In this document: positions 1 to 5,750 of the stretch, piece by piece
Position numbering within the stretch: position 1 is the stretch's first letter
How the letters are laid out: each line of letters starts with the position of its first letter
Source: an uncultured Lachnospiraceae bacterium
Lineage (GTDB): Bacteria; Bacillota; Clostridia; Lachnospirales; Lachnospiraceae
Reading direction: 5' to 3'
Assembly (NCBI GenBank): GCA_947653315.1
Contig: CANTGP010000144.1
Coordinates: 1-7,356 of the forward strand
Length of the DNA: 7,356 nt
Position numbers and translations under genes: made by a program
Notes under the pieces: model-generated
The model's database searches: none
What the model was told of the DNA's origin: nothing
What the model saw: the letters and a program-made list of their open reading frames with translations, nothing else

Positions 1-1577
1 TCAAGTGCCGCGCATACCGTGTCTTCCAGTGTCCCCTCTTTTTTCGGATTATATACTTTAAACTCAATGATATATGCATTCTTCTCCCCGTCCCCCGGTT
101 CCAGCATAATATCGTATCGTCCAAACCCGCTTTCCCGGTTAGACGTAACGGAATATCTTCCTCCCAGCTCCACCATCAGTCCCAAAACAAACCCATGGTA
201 AAATCGTTCCGGCTCCGACCTCTCCGATGCGCGCTTTCCGGTATCGAAAAAGCTGAACATTTCACATGCAATCCGATTCATGTATTCATTCATGGATTCC
301 AAATCGCCTGCCAGCATCGCTTTTACAAAATCATTATAATCCGAAAGACTAACCGCGAACCATTTCTTTACCATACCTTTAAACATCAGGCTTACTTCAT
401 GGTTCGTCAATGCCAATTCGTATTCCGGCAACAAAAGTTCTTCCGAATCATATTCCCCATGTCCCAATACTTTTAAATAGCCGCTTGCCAGCAGCAGACT
501 CCATATCGCTTGTTCGTCCCAGTCCAACTGGCTGTAAACAATCTGCTCGTCAATGGGCGTCAATATGTGCTCCCCGTTCAGCAAACGTTCAAAAGACTGC
601 TTGAGCCCCTTGCTTCCCTCCCGGATTAATTTTCCCACGAGACTGTTGGAACTTGTATTTGCCCAATATGCGGCCACCTTCCCCTTATCCAAATAATTTA
701 AAATCGACCATGGATTATAGATATCCTTATGACGGCCAAATACAAATCCGTCATACCAGCATTTTACGGTATTCTTATCATCATATCCATATTCATCCAT
801 GGATGCAAATACTTCTTCTTCCGTAAAACCAAACGTTACCGCATATTCATCCGATGTTGCCGTTACTACTTTTATGTTATTTAAGTCCGAAAATACCGAC
901 TCTTTGCTTACCCTCGTAATTCCAGTCATAAGCGCCCGTTCCAACCACGGATTTGTCTTAAAACCGGAATGAAAAAGGTTTCTGGCAAACTGCACCAGTT
1001 CCTCCCAATAACCGTTTACGTAGGCTTCCTGCATCGGCGTATCATACTCGTCCAAGAGCAGGATTACTTTTTTCTTATAATACCGGCACAAAAAATCCGA
1101 CAGCTTATAAAGGGCAGAAGTAGCCACTACTTCCGGCATATCCATGCCGACGCTCAGAAAGTATTTTTTATCCGCCTCCGTCAGCAGACCGCTCTCCAAA
1201 AGGAAATAATTCCTTCCGTACAAATCGGTAAGAAGCTGCCCAATTCTCTGTTTCGCCGACCGGTAATCCCGTTCCTTTACATTGGCAAACGAAAGGCTTA
1301 TCACCGGATAGGTTCCCTGCAGCCGACGGTATTTTTCCTCTTTCCAAATATCCAGCCCTTCAAACAAATCCCCCCGGTCCGCATACCCTACGGAAAAAAA
1401 CTGTTCCGTCATACTCATCGTCAACGTCTTTCCGAACCGGCGCGGTCTTGTAATCATCGTCACTTCATCCCCGCTTTCCCACCATTCCCTGAGAAAAGCA
1501 GTTTTATCCACATAAAAATAATTATTTTCGATGATTTTACTAAAATCCTGGATTCCGATTGCCACCGTTCTTGCCAT
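1..1577 (-). CDS. AAA-ATPase-like protein with C-terminal PD-(D/E)XK nuclease-like domain (3' end outside window)
   Basis: Translating the minus strand from the ATG at 1577 gives 525 uninterrupted codons that run off base 1, so the C-terminus is missing. The N-terminal part (about 10-290) fits the AAA-ATPase_like family (PF09820): a P-loop variant RPRRFGKT at 44-51, a Walker B-like ILLLDEYD at 172-179, a conserved block TGITRVSKESVFS at 218-230, and YDGFVFG near 275-281 followed by YNPWSI. The C-terminal part (about 455-525) has a PD-(D/E)XK-like signature (PF08011 type): D489, then E505-F-K507 at the end of a hydrophobic strand. Family members are usually somewhat longer, so I infer only a few dozen residues are lost. 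GGGAGG at 1591-1586, 8 nt before the ATG, supports the start. It lies 38 nt after the aminopeptidase gene with no terminator between, so cotranscription is plausible. The cellular role of the family is unknown; nuclease activity is inferred from fold family only. Confidence 0.9.
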   Translation of the reverse strand, partial: MARTVAIGIQDFSKIIENNYFYVDKTAFLREWWESGDEVTMITRPRRFGKTLTMSMTEQFFSVGYADRGDLFEGLDIWKEEKYRRLQGTYPVISLSFANVKERDYRSAKQRIGQLLTDLYGRNYFLLESGLLTEADKKYFLSVGMDMPEVVATSALYKLSDFLCRYYKKKVILLLDEYDTPMQEAYVNGYWEELVQFARNLFHSGFKTNPWLERALMTGITRVSKESVFSDLNNIKVVTATSDEYAVTFGFTEEEVFASMDEYGYDDKNTVKCWYDGFVFGRHKDIYNPWSILNYLDKGKVAAYWANTSSNSLVGKLIREGSKGLKQSFERLLNGEHILTPIDEQIVYSQLDWDEQAIWSLLLASGYLKVLGHGEYDSEELLLPEYELALTNHEVSLMFKGMVKKWFAVSLSDYNDFVKAMLAGDLESMNEYMNRIACEMFSFFDTGKRASERSEPERFYHGFVLGLMVELGGRYSVTSNRESGFGRYDIMLEPGDGEKNAYIIEFKVYNPKKEGTLEDTVCAAL

Positions 1578-1585
1578 GGAACGTT

Positions 1586-1591
1586 CCTCCC
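1586..1591 (-). promoter_or_regulatory. Ribosome binding site of the AAA-ATPase-like gene
   Basis: GGGAGG on the minus strand sits 8 nt upstream of the ATG at 1577 and decides that start. It lies within the 38-nt gap after the aminopeptidase stop codon. Confidence 0.75.
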
Positions 1592-1615
1592 ATCCAATAC
1601 CCGCTGCACATGCCT

Positions 1616-2491
1616 TTAATATGCCAAAACCTCACATCCGTCTTCCGTCACCGCCACCGTAACTTCCCATTGCGCCGACAATTTTCCGTCGTCGGTATAG
1701 GCGGTCCATCCGTTGTCGTCGTCCACATAAATCTCGTCCGTTCCCTGGTTCACCATCGGCTCAATGGTAAATACCATCCCCGGCACCATTAACATTTCCG
1801 TCCCTTTTTTAGTCACATAGCTGACAAAAGGGTCCTCATGAAATTCGATGCCCACGCCGTGTCCGCCGATATCCCGCACGACACTGCATCCGTTTGCCTT
1901 GGCATGGCTGTTCACCGCATCCGCCATATCGCCGAGAAAACACCAGGGTTTCACCTGCTCGATTCCTTTCTCCATGCACTCCTTTGCAATACGGACCAAA
2001 TCCGCCGCTTCTTTGGATATTTCACCGATACAGAACATGCGGGAGGAGTCCGAGAAAAAGCCTTTATATATGGTAGAAATATCCACATTGACAATATCCC
2101 CTTCCTGCAGAATCACATCCTCGGAAGGTATCCCATGGCAGACCTGGCTGTTTACGGAAGTGCATACGCTCTTGGGATAACCGTCATAATGAAGCGGCGC
2201 CGGTATCCCGCCCAGTTCCTTCGTCTTCTCATAGACCATGCGGTTGATTTCCTCCGTATTCATTCCAACCCGGATATTCTCCGCCACATAATCCAAAACC
2301 GCAATGTTACGCAGTCCGCTTTCCCGGATACCGTCAATCTGCTTCTTTGTCTTTATCATATCCCTGTCCGGAATGATATGCCCTTCCATTTGGTACTTGA
2401 TGACCCTCTCGTCAAATCTTTCATGGCAGACCTTGTATTTTCTCCCGCTCCCGCACCAGCAGGCATCGTTCCGTCCCAATTTCTTATACAT
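1616..2491 (-). CDS. map: Type I methionyl aminopeptidase with N-terminal SEC-C zinc motif
   Basis: This 291-aa cytosolic enzyme removes the initiator methionine from nascent proteins. Residues 8-23 form a SEC-C motif (C11-x-C13-x8-C22-H23, with GSGRKYK between), expected to bind zinc and by analogy to dock near the ribosome. The catalytic domain (about 40-291) carries the dinuclear-metal ligands in order: H119, D137, D148, H211, E244 and E276, plus H218. Their spacing nearly matches E. coli MAP (97-108-171-204 there; 137-148-211-244 here). The residue after the last ligand is Val (QWEVT), where many family members have His. The start at 2491 was chosen because AAGGA (2503-2499) lies 7 nt upstream and the SEC-C motif begins right after. 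The reading frame stays open to an ATG at 2602, but that start falls inside the terminator hairpin. A weak -10-like TATGAT (2573-2568) follows the terminator. Standing apart from ribosomal genes suggests a second MetAP copy. Confidence 0.96.
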   Translation of the reverse strand: MYKKLGRNDACWCGSGRKYKVCHERFDERVIKYQMEGHIIPDRDMIKTKKQIDGIRESGLRNIAVLDYVAENIRVGMNTEEINRMVYEKTKELGGIPAPLHYDGYPKSVCTSVNSQVCHGIPSEDVILQEGDIVNVDISTIYKGFFSDSSRMFCIGEISKEAADLVRIAKECMEKGIEQVKPWCFLGDMADAVNSHAKANGCSVVRDIGGHGVGIEFHEDPFVSYVTKKGTEMLMVPGMVFTIEPMVNQGTDEIYVDDDNGWTAYTDDGKLSAQWEVTVAVTEDGCEVLAY

Positions 2492-2498
2492 TCCCTGT

Positions 2499-2503
2499 TC
2501 CTT
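2499..2503 (-). promoter_or_regulatory. Ribosome binding site that fixes the map start
   Basis: AAGGA on the minus strand lies 7 nt before the ATG at 2491, in a purine-rich run. It favours this start over the longer open frame reaching 2602. Confidence 0.65.
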
Positions 2504-2564
2504 CTTTCTTCCTTTATTACTTCCTTTTGCGTCATATCGGTATTTTTCTTTCCGCAAACACCCT

Positions 2565-2573
2565 ATTATCATA
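2565..2573 (-). promoter_or_regulatory. Possible -10 region for map
   Basis: The minus strand reads TATGATAAT just after the terminator hairpin, about 75 nt before the map ATG. No good -35 is visible at the right distance, because it would fall in the hairpin. This is a weak call. Read-through from the upstream operon is the alternative. Confidence 0.3.
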
Positions 2574-2577
2574 ACAC

Positions 2578-2625
2578 AAAAAATCCCTGCCGTCTCCCCC
2601 AACAGGAGAAAGCAGGGATTTTTTT
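2578..2625 (-). terminator. Rho-independent terminator of the tkt-rpe operon
   Basis: A two-tier hairpin: a 10-bp outer stem AAATCCCTGC (2581-2590) with GCAGGGATTT (2612-2621), a small internal loop, then a 5-bp inner stem TCTCC (2593-2597) with GGAGA (2605-2609), and loop 2598-2604. On the minus strand it lies about 30 nt after the rpe stop and ends in a T-rich tract (complement of A2578-A2583). The opposite side also has a T run (2619-2625), so the structure could terminate transcription in both directions. Confidence 0.92.
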
Positions 2626-2654
2626 AAATCCGTAAACTTATCTGCCCAAACGGC

Positions 2655-3332
2655 TTACGCCTGCGTATTCCGGAATTTTTCAAATTCCCCGAACATATTT
2701 TTCACGTTGGCGCCGATAGCTCCCCGAAACACGGCGCTTCCTGCCACAATGACATTCGCTCCCGCTTCCAGCGCCACATGTACGTTATCCACCGTAATGC
2801 CGCCGTCCACCTGGATATCCGTCTGCAGGCCGTGCTGCCCGAAAAGCTCCCTTGCCCGGCGGATACGCCCGGTGGATGCCGGGATGTAACTTTGCCCCCC
2901 GAAACCGGGTTCCACCGTCATGACGAGCAGCATGTCAATCCCTTCGATGAAAGGAAGAACCGCTTCCACAGGGGTCGCCGGTTTGATGGACAACCCCGCC
3001 TTTTTACCCAGGCTATGTATGTTAGCGATTACCTCGTCCGGCCGGTCCGTGGCTTCCAAATGAAACGTAATGATATCCGCCCCTATCCGGGCAAATTCCT
3101 CCACATACCGCTCCGGCTTCTCTATCATCAGATGCACGTCAAACACCATATCCGTAAGCCCGCGGATGGAAGACACCACCGGCATCCCGAAGGAAATCGA
3201 CGGGACAAAGCTGCCGTCCATCACATCGATATGAAGATACTGCGCCCCGGCGCTTTCCGCTTCCCTGATCTGCTTTCCCAGCACGGAAAAATCCGCCGCC
3301 AAAATAGAAGGTGATAAAACCAGCTTTTCCAT
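2655..3332 (-). CDS. rpe: Ribulose-phosphate 3-epimerase
   Basis: This 225-aa cytosolic TIM-barrel enzyme interconverts D-ribulose 5-phosphate and D-xylulose 5-phosphate, which supplies transketolase. Family signatures lie in order: LSPSILAADF (6-15) with S8; HIDVMDGSFVP (34-44) with metal ligand H34 and acid/base D36; DVHLMI (65-70) with H67; VEPGFGGQ (140-147); VDGGI (175-179) with the second acid/base D176; and the phosphate-binding loop AGSAVF (197-202). Length is normal for the family. The ATG lies 7 nt after the transketolase C-subunit stop. The preceding sequence (GGAAAGTGAGAATAGA) has only a weak Shine-Dalgarno, so translation is probably coupled to the upstream gene. It is the last gene of the operon and is followed by a strong terminator. 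An epimerase for a related hexulose 6-phosphate is possible on sequence alone, but the transketolase partners favour Rpe. Confidence 0.97.
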   Translation of the reverse strand: MEKLVLSPSILAADFSVLGKQIREAESAGAQYLHIDVMDGSFVPSISFGMPVVSSIRGLTDMVFDVHLMIEKPERYVEEFARIGADIITFHLEATDRPDEVIANIHSLGKKAGLSIKPATPVEAVLPFIEGIDMLLVMTVEPGFGGQSYIPASTGRIRRARELFGQHGLQTDIQVDGGITVDNVHVALEAGANVIVAGSAVFRGAIGANVKNMFGEFEKFRNTQA

Positions 3333-3339
3333 TCTATTC

Positions 3340-4284
3340 TCACTTTCCGATGAATTCTTTCACCGTTTTATATACCCCTGCGCCGTCCAAACCGTATTTC
3401 TCCACCAAAGCCGCCGCGGAACCGGACTCGCCGAATACATCCTGCATACCGATTTTGCATACCGGTACGGGAGCCGCCTTGCAAAGTGCGTCGCAGACTG
3501 CACTGCCCAGGCCGCCGATGACGGAATGCTCCTCTGCCGTTACCACTTTTCCCGTCTTCTTCGCCGATGCGACAATCAATTCTTCGTCCAAAGGTTTAAT
3601 CGTGCAGATGTTAATCACTTCCGCGCTCACGCCTTCTTCCGCCAGTTTCTCCGCCGCTTCCAAAGCGCTTCCCACACAGATTCCGGTAGCCACGATGGTA
3701 ACGTCCGTTCCTTCCCGGACCACCGTTCCTTTTCCGATTTCAAATTTGTAATCCGGTCTGTCGTTGATTACCGGACATGCCGCACGCCCGAAACGGATGA
3801 ACACGGGACCTTCATGCTCCACCGCAGCCCTCACCGCAGCTTTCGCTTCGATATCGTCCGCCGGACACATTACAACCATACCGGGAATCGTCCGCATTAA
3901 CGCAATATCCTCGTTGCACTGGTGGGACGCGCCGTCTTCGCCTACCGTGATACCCGCATGGGTCGCACCGATTTTTACGTTCAGGTGGGGATATCCTACC
4001 GAGTTACGTACCTGTTCAAAAGCACGTCCTGCCGCAAACATGGCAAAAGAGCTTACAAAAGGAATCAAGCCCGTGGTGGAAAGCCCTGCCGCAATGCCCA
4101 CCATATTGCATTCCGCAATACCGCAGTCAATATGCCTGTCAGGATATGCCTTCTTAAACACGCCCGTCTTGGTCGCTGCCGCCAAATCCGCATCCAATAC
4201 CACTAAATTGGGGTATTCCGCCCCCAGTTCCACCAACGCATTTCCGTAACTTTCCCTCGTCGCAATCTTCTTTACTTCTGACAT
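3340..4284 (-). CDS. tkt: Transketolase, C-terminal subunit (pyrimidine-binding and C domains)
   Basis: This 314-aa protein is the second half of a split transketolase. With the N-terminal subunit it should form the thiamine diphosphate enzyme that moves two-carbon ketol units between sugar phosphates. The Pyr domain (about 5-170) carries the catalytic glutamate E58 in GIAECNMVG, which activates the cofactor's aminopyrimidine ring. It also carries the GEDGASHQ motif (115-122) with H121 and the arginine-containing VFIRFGR (161-167). The transketolase C domain (about 185-310) includes the TAEEHSVIGGLG segment (249-260). Its ATG lies 13 bp inside the end of the upstream gene. AGGTGA (4296-4291), 6 nt before the ATG, is a usable ribosome site inside that gene, so translational coupling is expected. 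The length and the lack of a PP domain show a genuine split enzyme rather than truncation. Some 1-deoxyxylulose-5-phosphate synthases share the fold, but the split architecture and the rpe neighbour argue for transketolase. Confidence 0.96.
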   Translation of the reverse strand: MSEVKKIATRESYGNALVELGAEYPNLVVLDADLAAATKTGVFKKAYPDRHIDCGIAECNMVGIAAGLSTTGLIPFVSSFAMFAAGRAFEQVRNSVGYPHLNVKIGATHAGITVGEDGASHQCNEDIALMRTIPGMVVMCPADDIEAKAAVRAAVEHEGPVFIRFGRAACPVINDRPDYKFEIGKGTVVREGTDVTIVATGICVGSALEAAEKLAEEGVSAEVINICTIKPLDEELIVASAKKTGKVVTAEEHSVIGGLGSAVCDALCKAAPVPVCKIGMQDVFGESGSAAALVEKYGLDGAGVYKTVKEFIGK

Positions 4285-5108
4285 AGTTCTTCACCTATCC
4301 TTTCCAAGTCTGCCATTGCTACCGCATACTGCTCATCGTTCGGAGCCTTGCCATGCCAGTCCACCGAACCTTCCATAAAGGAAACGCCTTTTCCTTTCAG
4401 GCTGTGGGCAATGATTGCCGTGGGCATACCCTTCGTTTCACGCGCCTCCTTAAAAGCGCTCCTCAAAGCGTCAAAATCATGGGCATCCACATTGATCACA
4501 TGGAAATTGAACGCTTCAAATTTCTTATCTATGGGATAAGGAGAACATACATCATCTATCTTACCGTCAATCTGCAAACCATTGTTATCCACGATAACCA
4601 CAAGGTTATCCAGTTTCCTGTGTCCGGCAAACATGGAAGCCTCCCATACCTGGCCTTCTTCCAGTTCCCCGTCGCCGAGCAGCGTGTACACGCGGAAATC
4701 CTTTCCGTTCATCTTCGCGCCAAGCGCCATCCCCACCGCCGCGGAAATGCCCTGTCCCAACGATCCGCTGGACATATCCACGCCCGGAATGTGTTTCATG
4801 TCCGGATGTCCCTGTAAATAGGAACCCAGCTTACGCAGCGTGGTCAAATCCTCCACCGGGAAAAATCCCCTGTTTGCCAGCGTGGAATATAACCCCGGCG
4901 CCGTATGTCCCTTGGACAGTACAAAACGGTCCCTGTCCTCCATCTTAGGATTCGCCGGATCAATGTTCATTTCCTCAAAATACAGATAAGTATACACATC
5001 TGCCGCAGACAAAGAACCGCCCGGATGTCCCGCTTTCGCACTGTGAACCGCTGTCACAATCCCTTTTCGCACCTCATTGGCTTTTTTTTGTAATTCCAGA
5101 TTCTCCAT
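4272..5108 (-). CDS. tkt: Transketolase, N-terminal subunit (diphosphate-binding domain)
   Basis: This 278-aa first half of a two-subunit transketolase binds the diphosphate end of thiamine diphosphate through Mg2+. Visible motifs are AGHPGGSLSAAD (26-37) with H28; SKGHTAPGLY (65-74) with H68; the glycine-rich GSLGQG (115-120); the cofactor motif starting GDGELEEGQVWEA (145-157) and ending at N175-N176 in VDNNG; and VDWHGKAP (249-256) with H252. The length is typical of stand-alone N-subunits, about 280 aa. It is the first gene of the operon, with a strong GGAGGAG ribosome site (5120-5114) at normal spacing and a promoter about 50 nt upstream. The stop codon lies inside the start of the C-subunit gene, as expected for subunits made in equal amounts. 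Confidence 0.97.
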   Translation of the reverse strand: MENLELQKKANEVRKGIVTAVHSAKAGHPGGSLSAADVYTYLYFEEMNIDPANPKMEDRDRFVLSKGHTAPGLYSTLANRGFFPVEDLTTLRKLGSYLQGHPDMKHIPGVDMSSGSLGQGISAAVGMALGAKMNGKDFRVYTLLGDGELEEGQVWEASMFAGHRKLDNLVVIVDNNGLQIDGKIDDVCSPYPIDKKFEAFNFHVINVDAHDFDALRSAFKEARETKGMPTAIIAHSLKGKGVSFMEGSVDWHGKAPNDEQYAVAMADLERIGEELCQK

Positions 5109-5113
5109 GGTTT

Positions 5114-5120
5114 CTCCTCC
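5114..5120 (-). promoter_or_regulatory. Ribosome binding site of the transketolase N-subunit
   Basis: GGAGGAG on the minus strand, a near-ideal Shine-Dalgarno with about 7 nt between its GGAGG core and the ATG at 5108. It is much stronger than the sites of the two downstream genes, which fits an operon with coupled translation. Confidence 0.8.
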
Positions 5121-5151
5121 AAAAATAAAGCGTGTTAATCTTTACTAAAAT

Positions 5152-5180
5152 ATTTTATCATACATTAAATAGCAAGTCTA
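5152..5180 (-). promoter_or_regulatory. Promoter of the tkt-tkt-rpe operon
   Basis: On the minus strand, TAGACT (5180-5175, 4 of 6 matches to TTGACA) is followed after 17 nt by TAAAAT (5157-5152). The -10 is preceded by TG one base away, giving the extended form TGATAAAAT. Predicted transcripts start near 5145, giving a leader of roughly 35-40 nt with no room for a riboswitch. The -10 overlaps a 12-bp palindrome (5146-5157) that could serve as an operator; that last point is conjecture. Confidence 0.6.
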
Positions 5181-5230
5181 GGACATTTGCGTATTTTCTG
5201 CAAATATTCCGGGAAAAATAATATGCTCCG

Positions 5231-5417
5231 CTCCGTGTCCCATAACACGCTTTGTGAAGCACACACGGTGCCCCCGGATTTTTGCACATCCCATGCACCA
5301 AAACACCCCGAAGCCGGCGTGGGTAATCGAGCAGGGGAAAAAGTTTTTCCCCTGCTCGCCGCGCGCTCCGTGCGCCGCGCCGCTTTAGCGGCATATTCCT
5401 CTGCACGGGGCTGTGCA
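5231..5417. other. GC-rich hairpin-dense intergenic island, candidate dispersed repeat or structured RNA
   Basis: Between AT-rich promoter regions lies a visibly GC-rich block with five short stems: CGTGT/ACACG (5234-5238 with 5245-5249), GGTGC/GCACC (5267-5271 with 5295-5299), the 15-bp repeat at 5328-5358, GCCGC/GCGGC around TTTA (5379-5392), and TGCAC/GTGCA (5402-5406 with 5413-5417). The minus strand is open across the region for more than 100 codons, but the predicted peptides look low-complexity and have no domain. The composition break and the stem density suggest an inserted repeat element or a noncoding RNA. I cannot decide between them or set exact ends. Confidence 0.45.
5328..5358. 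repeat. Perfect 15-bp inverted repeat
   Basis: The arms CGAGCAGGGGAAAAA (5328-5342) and TTTTTCCCCTGCTCG (5344-5358) are exact reverse complements around a single G at 5343. As RNA this folds into a strong hairpin on either strand. No T-run follows on either side, and no gene end lies nearby, so a terminator role is not supported. It is the core of the GC-rich island. Confidence 0.9.
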
Positions 5418-5467
5418 TAAAAAGCAACAAAAAACAGCAATCCATCCGGAAAATCATGAACAAAATA

Positions 5468-5496
5468 TTGTTTATTTCTCCGTTGCATGGTACAAT
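5468..5496 (+). promoter_or_regulatory. Promoter of the chemoreceptor gene
   Basis: TTGTTT (5468-5473, matching the TTG of the consensus) is followed after exactly 17 nt by TACAAT (5491-5496, 5 of 6 matches). The -10 is preceded by TG, giving an extended -10 TGGTACAAT. Transcription would start near 5503, about 250 nt ahead of the coding region. A perfect TATAAT also occurs at 5519-5524, but without a recognisable -35. No sigma-D (flagellar) promoter of the TAAA-N15-GCCGATAA type was found upstream of the gene. Confidence 0.6.
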
Positions 5497-5502
5497 AGTG
5501 TA

Positions 5503-5750
5503 ATAAAAAATATTACTATATAATATTTTTTTATGAAATATGATAAATTGGGATGTTTGGCGCAAAACCGCATACCCAAACTATAAAAAAATATCAAAGG
5601 AGGGGACGAAATTTAATTATTCTAAAATATTTTATTTATATCTAAAATTATATGGCGTAAACCAAACGCCGAAGGCGCAAGAAGCGCTTTGCAGGCGCAT
5701 TTCCCCATTCCGCTGCCTGCAGAAACAAAAAACAGAAGGAGAAATGAATT
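5503..5750 (+). promoter_or_regulatory. Long structured 5' leader of the chemoreceptor gene
   Basis: About 250 nt separate the predicted start of transcription from the ATG. In order it holds an AT-only hairpin (11 bp, 5505-5515 with 5521-5531); a hairpin TTGGGATG (5548-5555) with CATACCCAA (5571-5579, one bulged A) that competes with GTTTGG/CCAAAC (5555-5560 with 5576-5581); a strong Shine-Dalgarno-like AAAGGAGGGG (5596-5605) without a start codon; an AT-rich spacer; and three consecutive hairpins GGCGT/ACGCC (5654-5670), AAGGCGC/GCGCTTT (5672-5690) and TGCAGGC/GCCTGCA (5690-5721). An A-rich stretch then leads to the gene's own ribosome site. Compared from memory with c-di-GMP-I, c-di-GMP-II and preQ1-I riboswitches, it shows no convincing conserved core. 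A regulatory role is inferred. Confidence 0.45.
5736..5741 (+). promoter_or_regulatory. Ribosome binding site of the chemoreceptor gene
   Basis: AAGGAG lies 9 nt upstream of the ATG at 5751. A nearer ATG at 5744 is only 2 nt from the site and its frame stops after five codons, so 5751 is the start. Confidence 0.75.

Noticed and set aside
969..1619. Plus-strand frame of 216 codons opposite the AAA-ATPase-like gene
   Set aside because: The minus strand encodes clear P-loop and Walker B motifs in this stretch, and the plus frame has no recognisable content.
2492..2602. N-terminal extension of the aminopeptidase to an ATG at 2602
   Set aside because: The upstream ATG lies within the terminator hairpin of the preceding operon. 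The SEC-C motif and a good ribosome site support the start at 2491.
1838..2635. Long plus-strand frame opposite the aminopeptidase (265 codons)
   Set aside because: It is antisense to a gene with all catalytic residues intact and shows no domain of its own. It is a shadow frame.
5328..5358. Intrinsic terminator at the 15-bp inverted repeat
   Set aside because: No T-run follows the stem on either strand and the flanking genes diverge, so nothing ends here.
5158..5565. Open frames on the minus strand (135 and 107 codons) across the intergenic region
   Set aside because: They overlap in two frames, cross the tkt promoter and the hairpin island, lack a ribosome site and give no recognisable domain. 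They are explained by GC-rich repeat sequence.
5540..5722. c-di-GMP-I, c-di-GMP-II or preQ1-I riboswitch upstream of the MCP gene
   Set aside because: Some short words resemble these classes (for example GGCGCAAAACC and the A-rich tail), but the conserved cores and stem order recalled for each class are not met. A covariance-model search would be needed to revive this.
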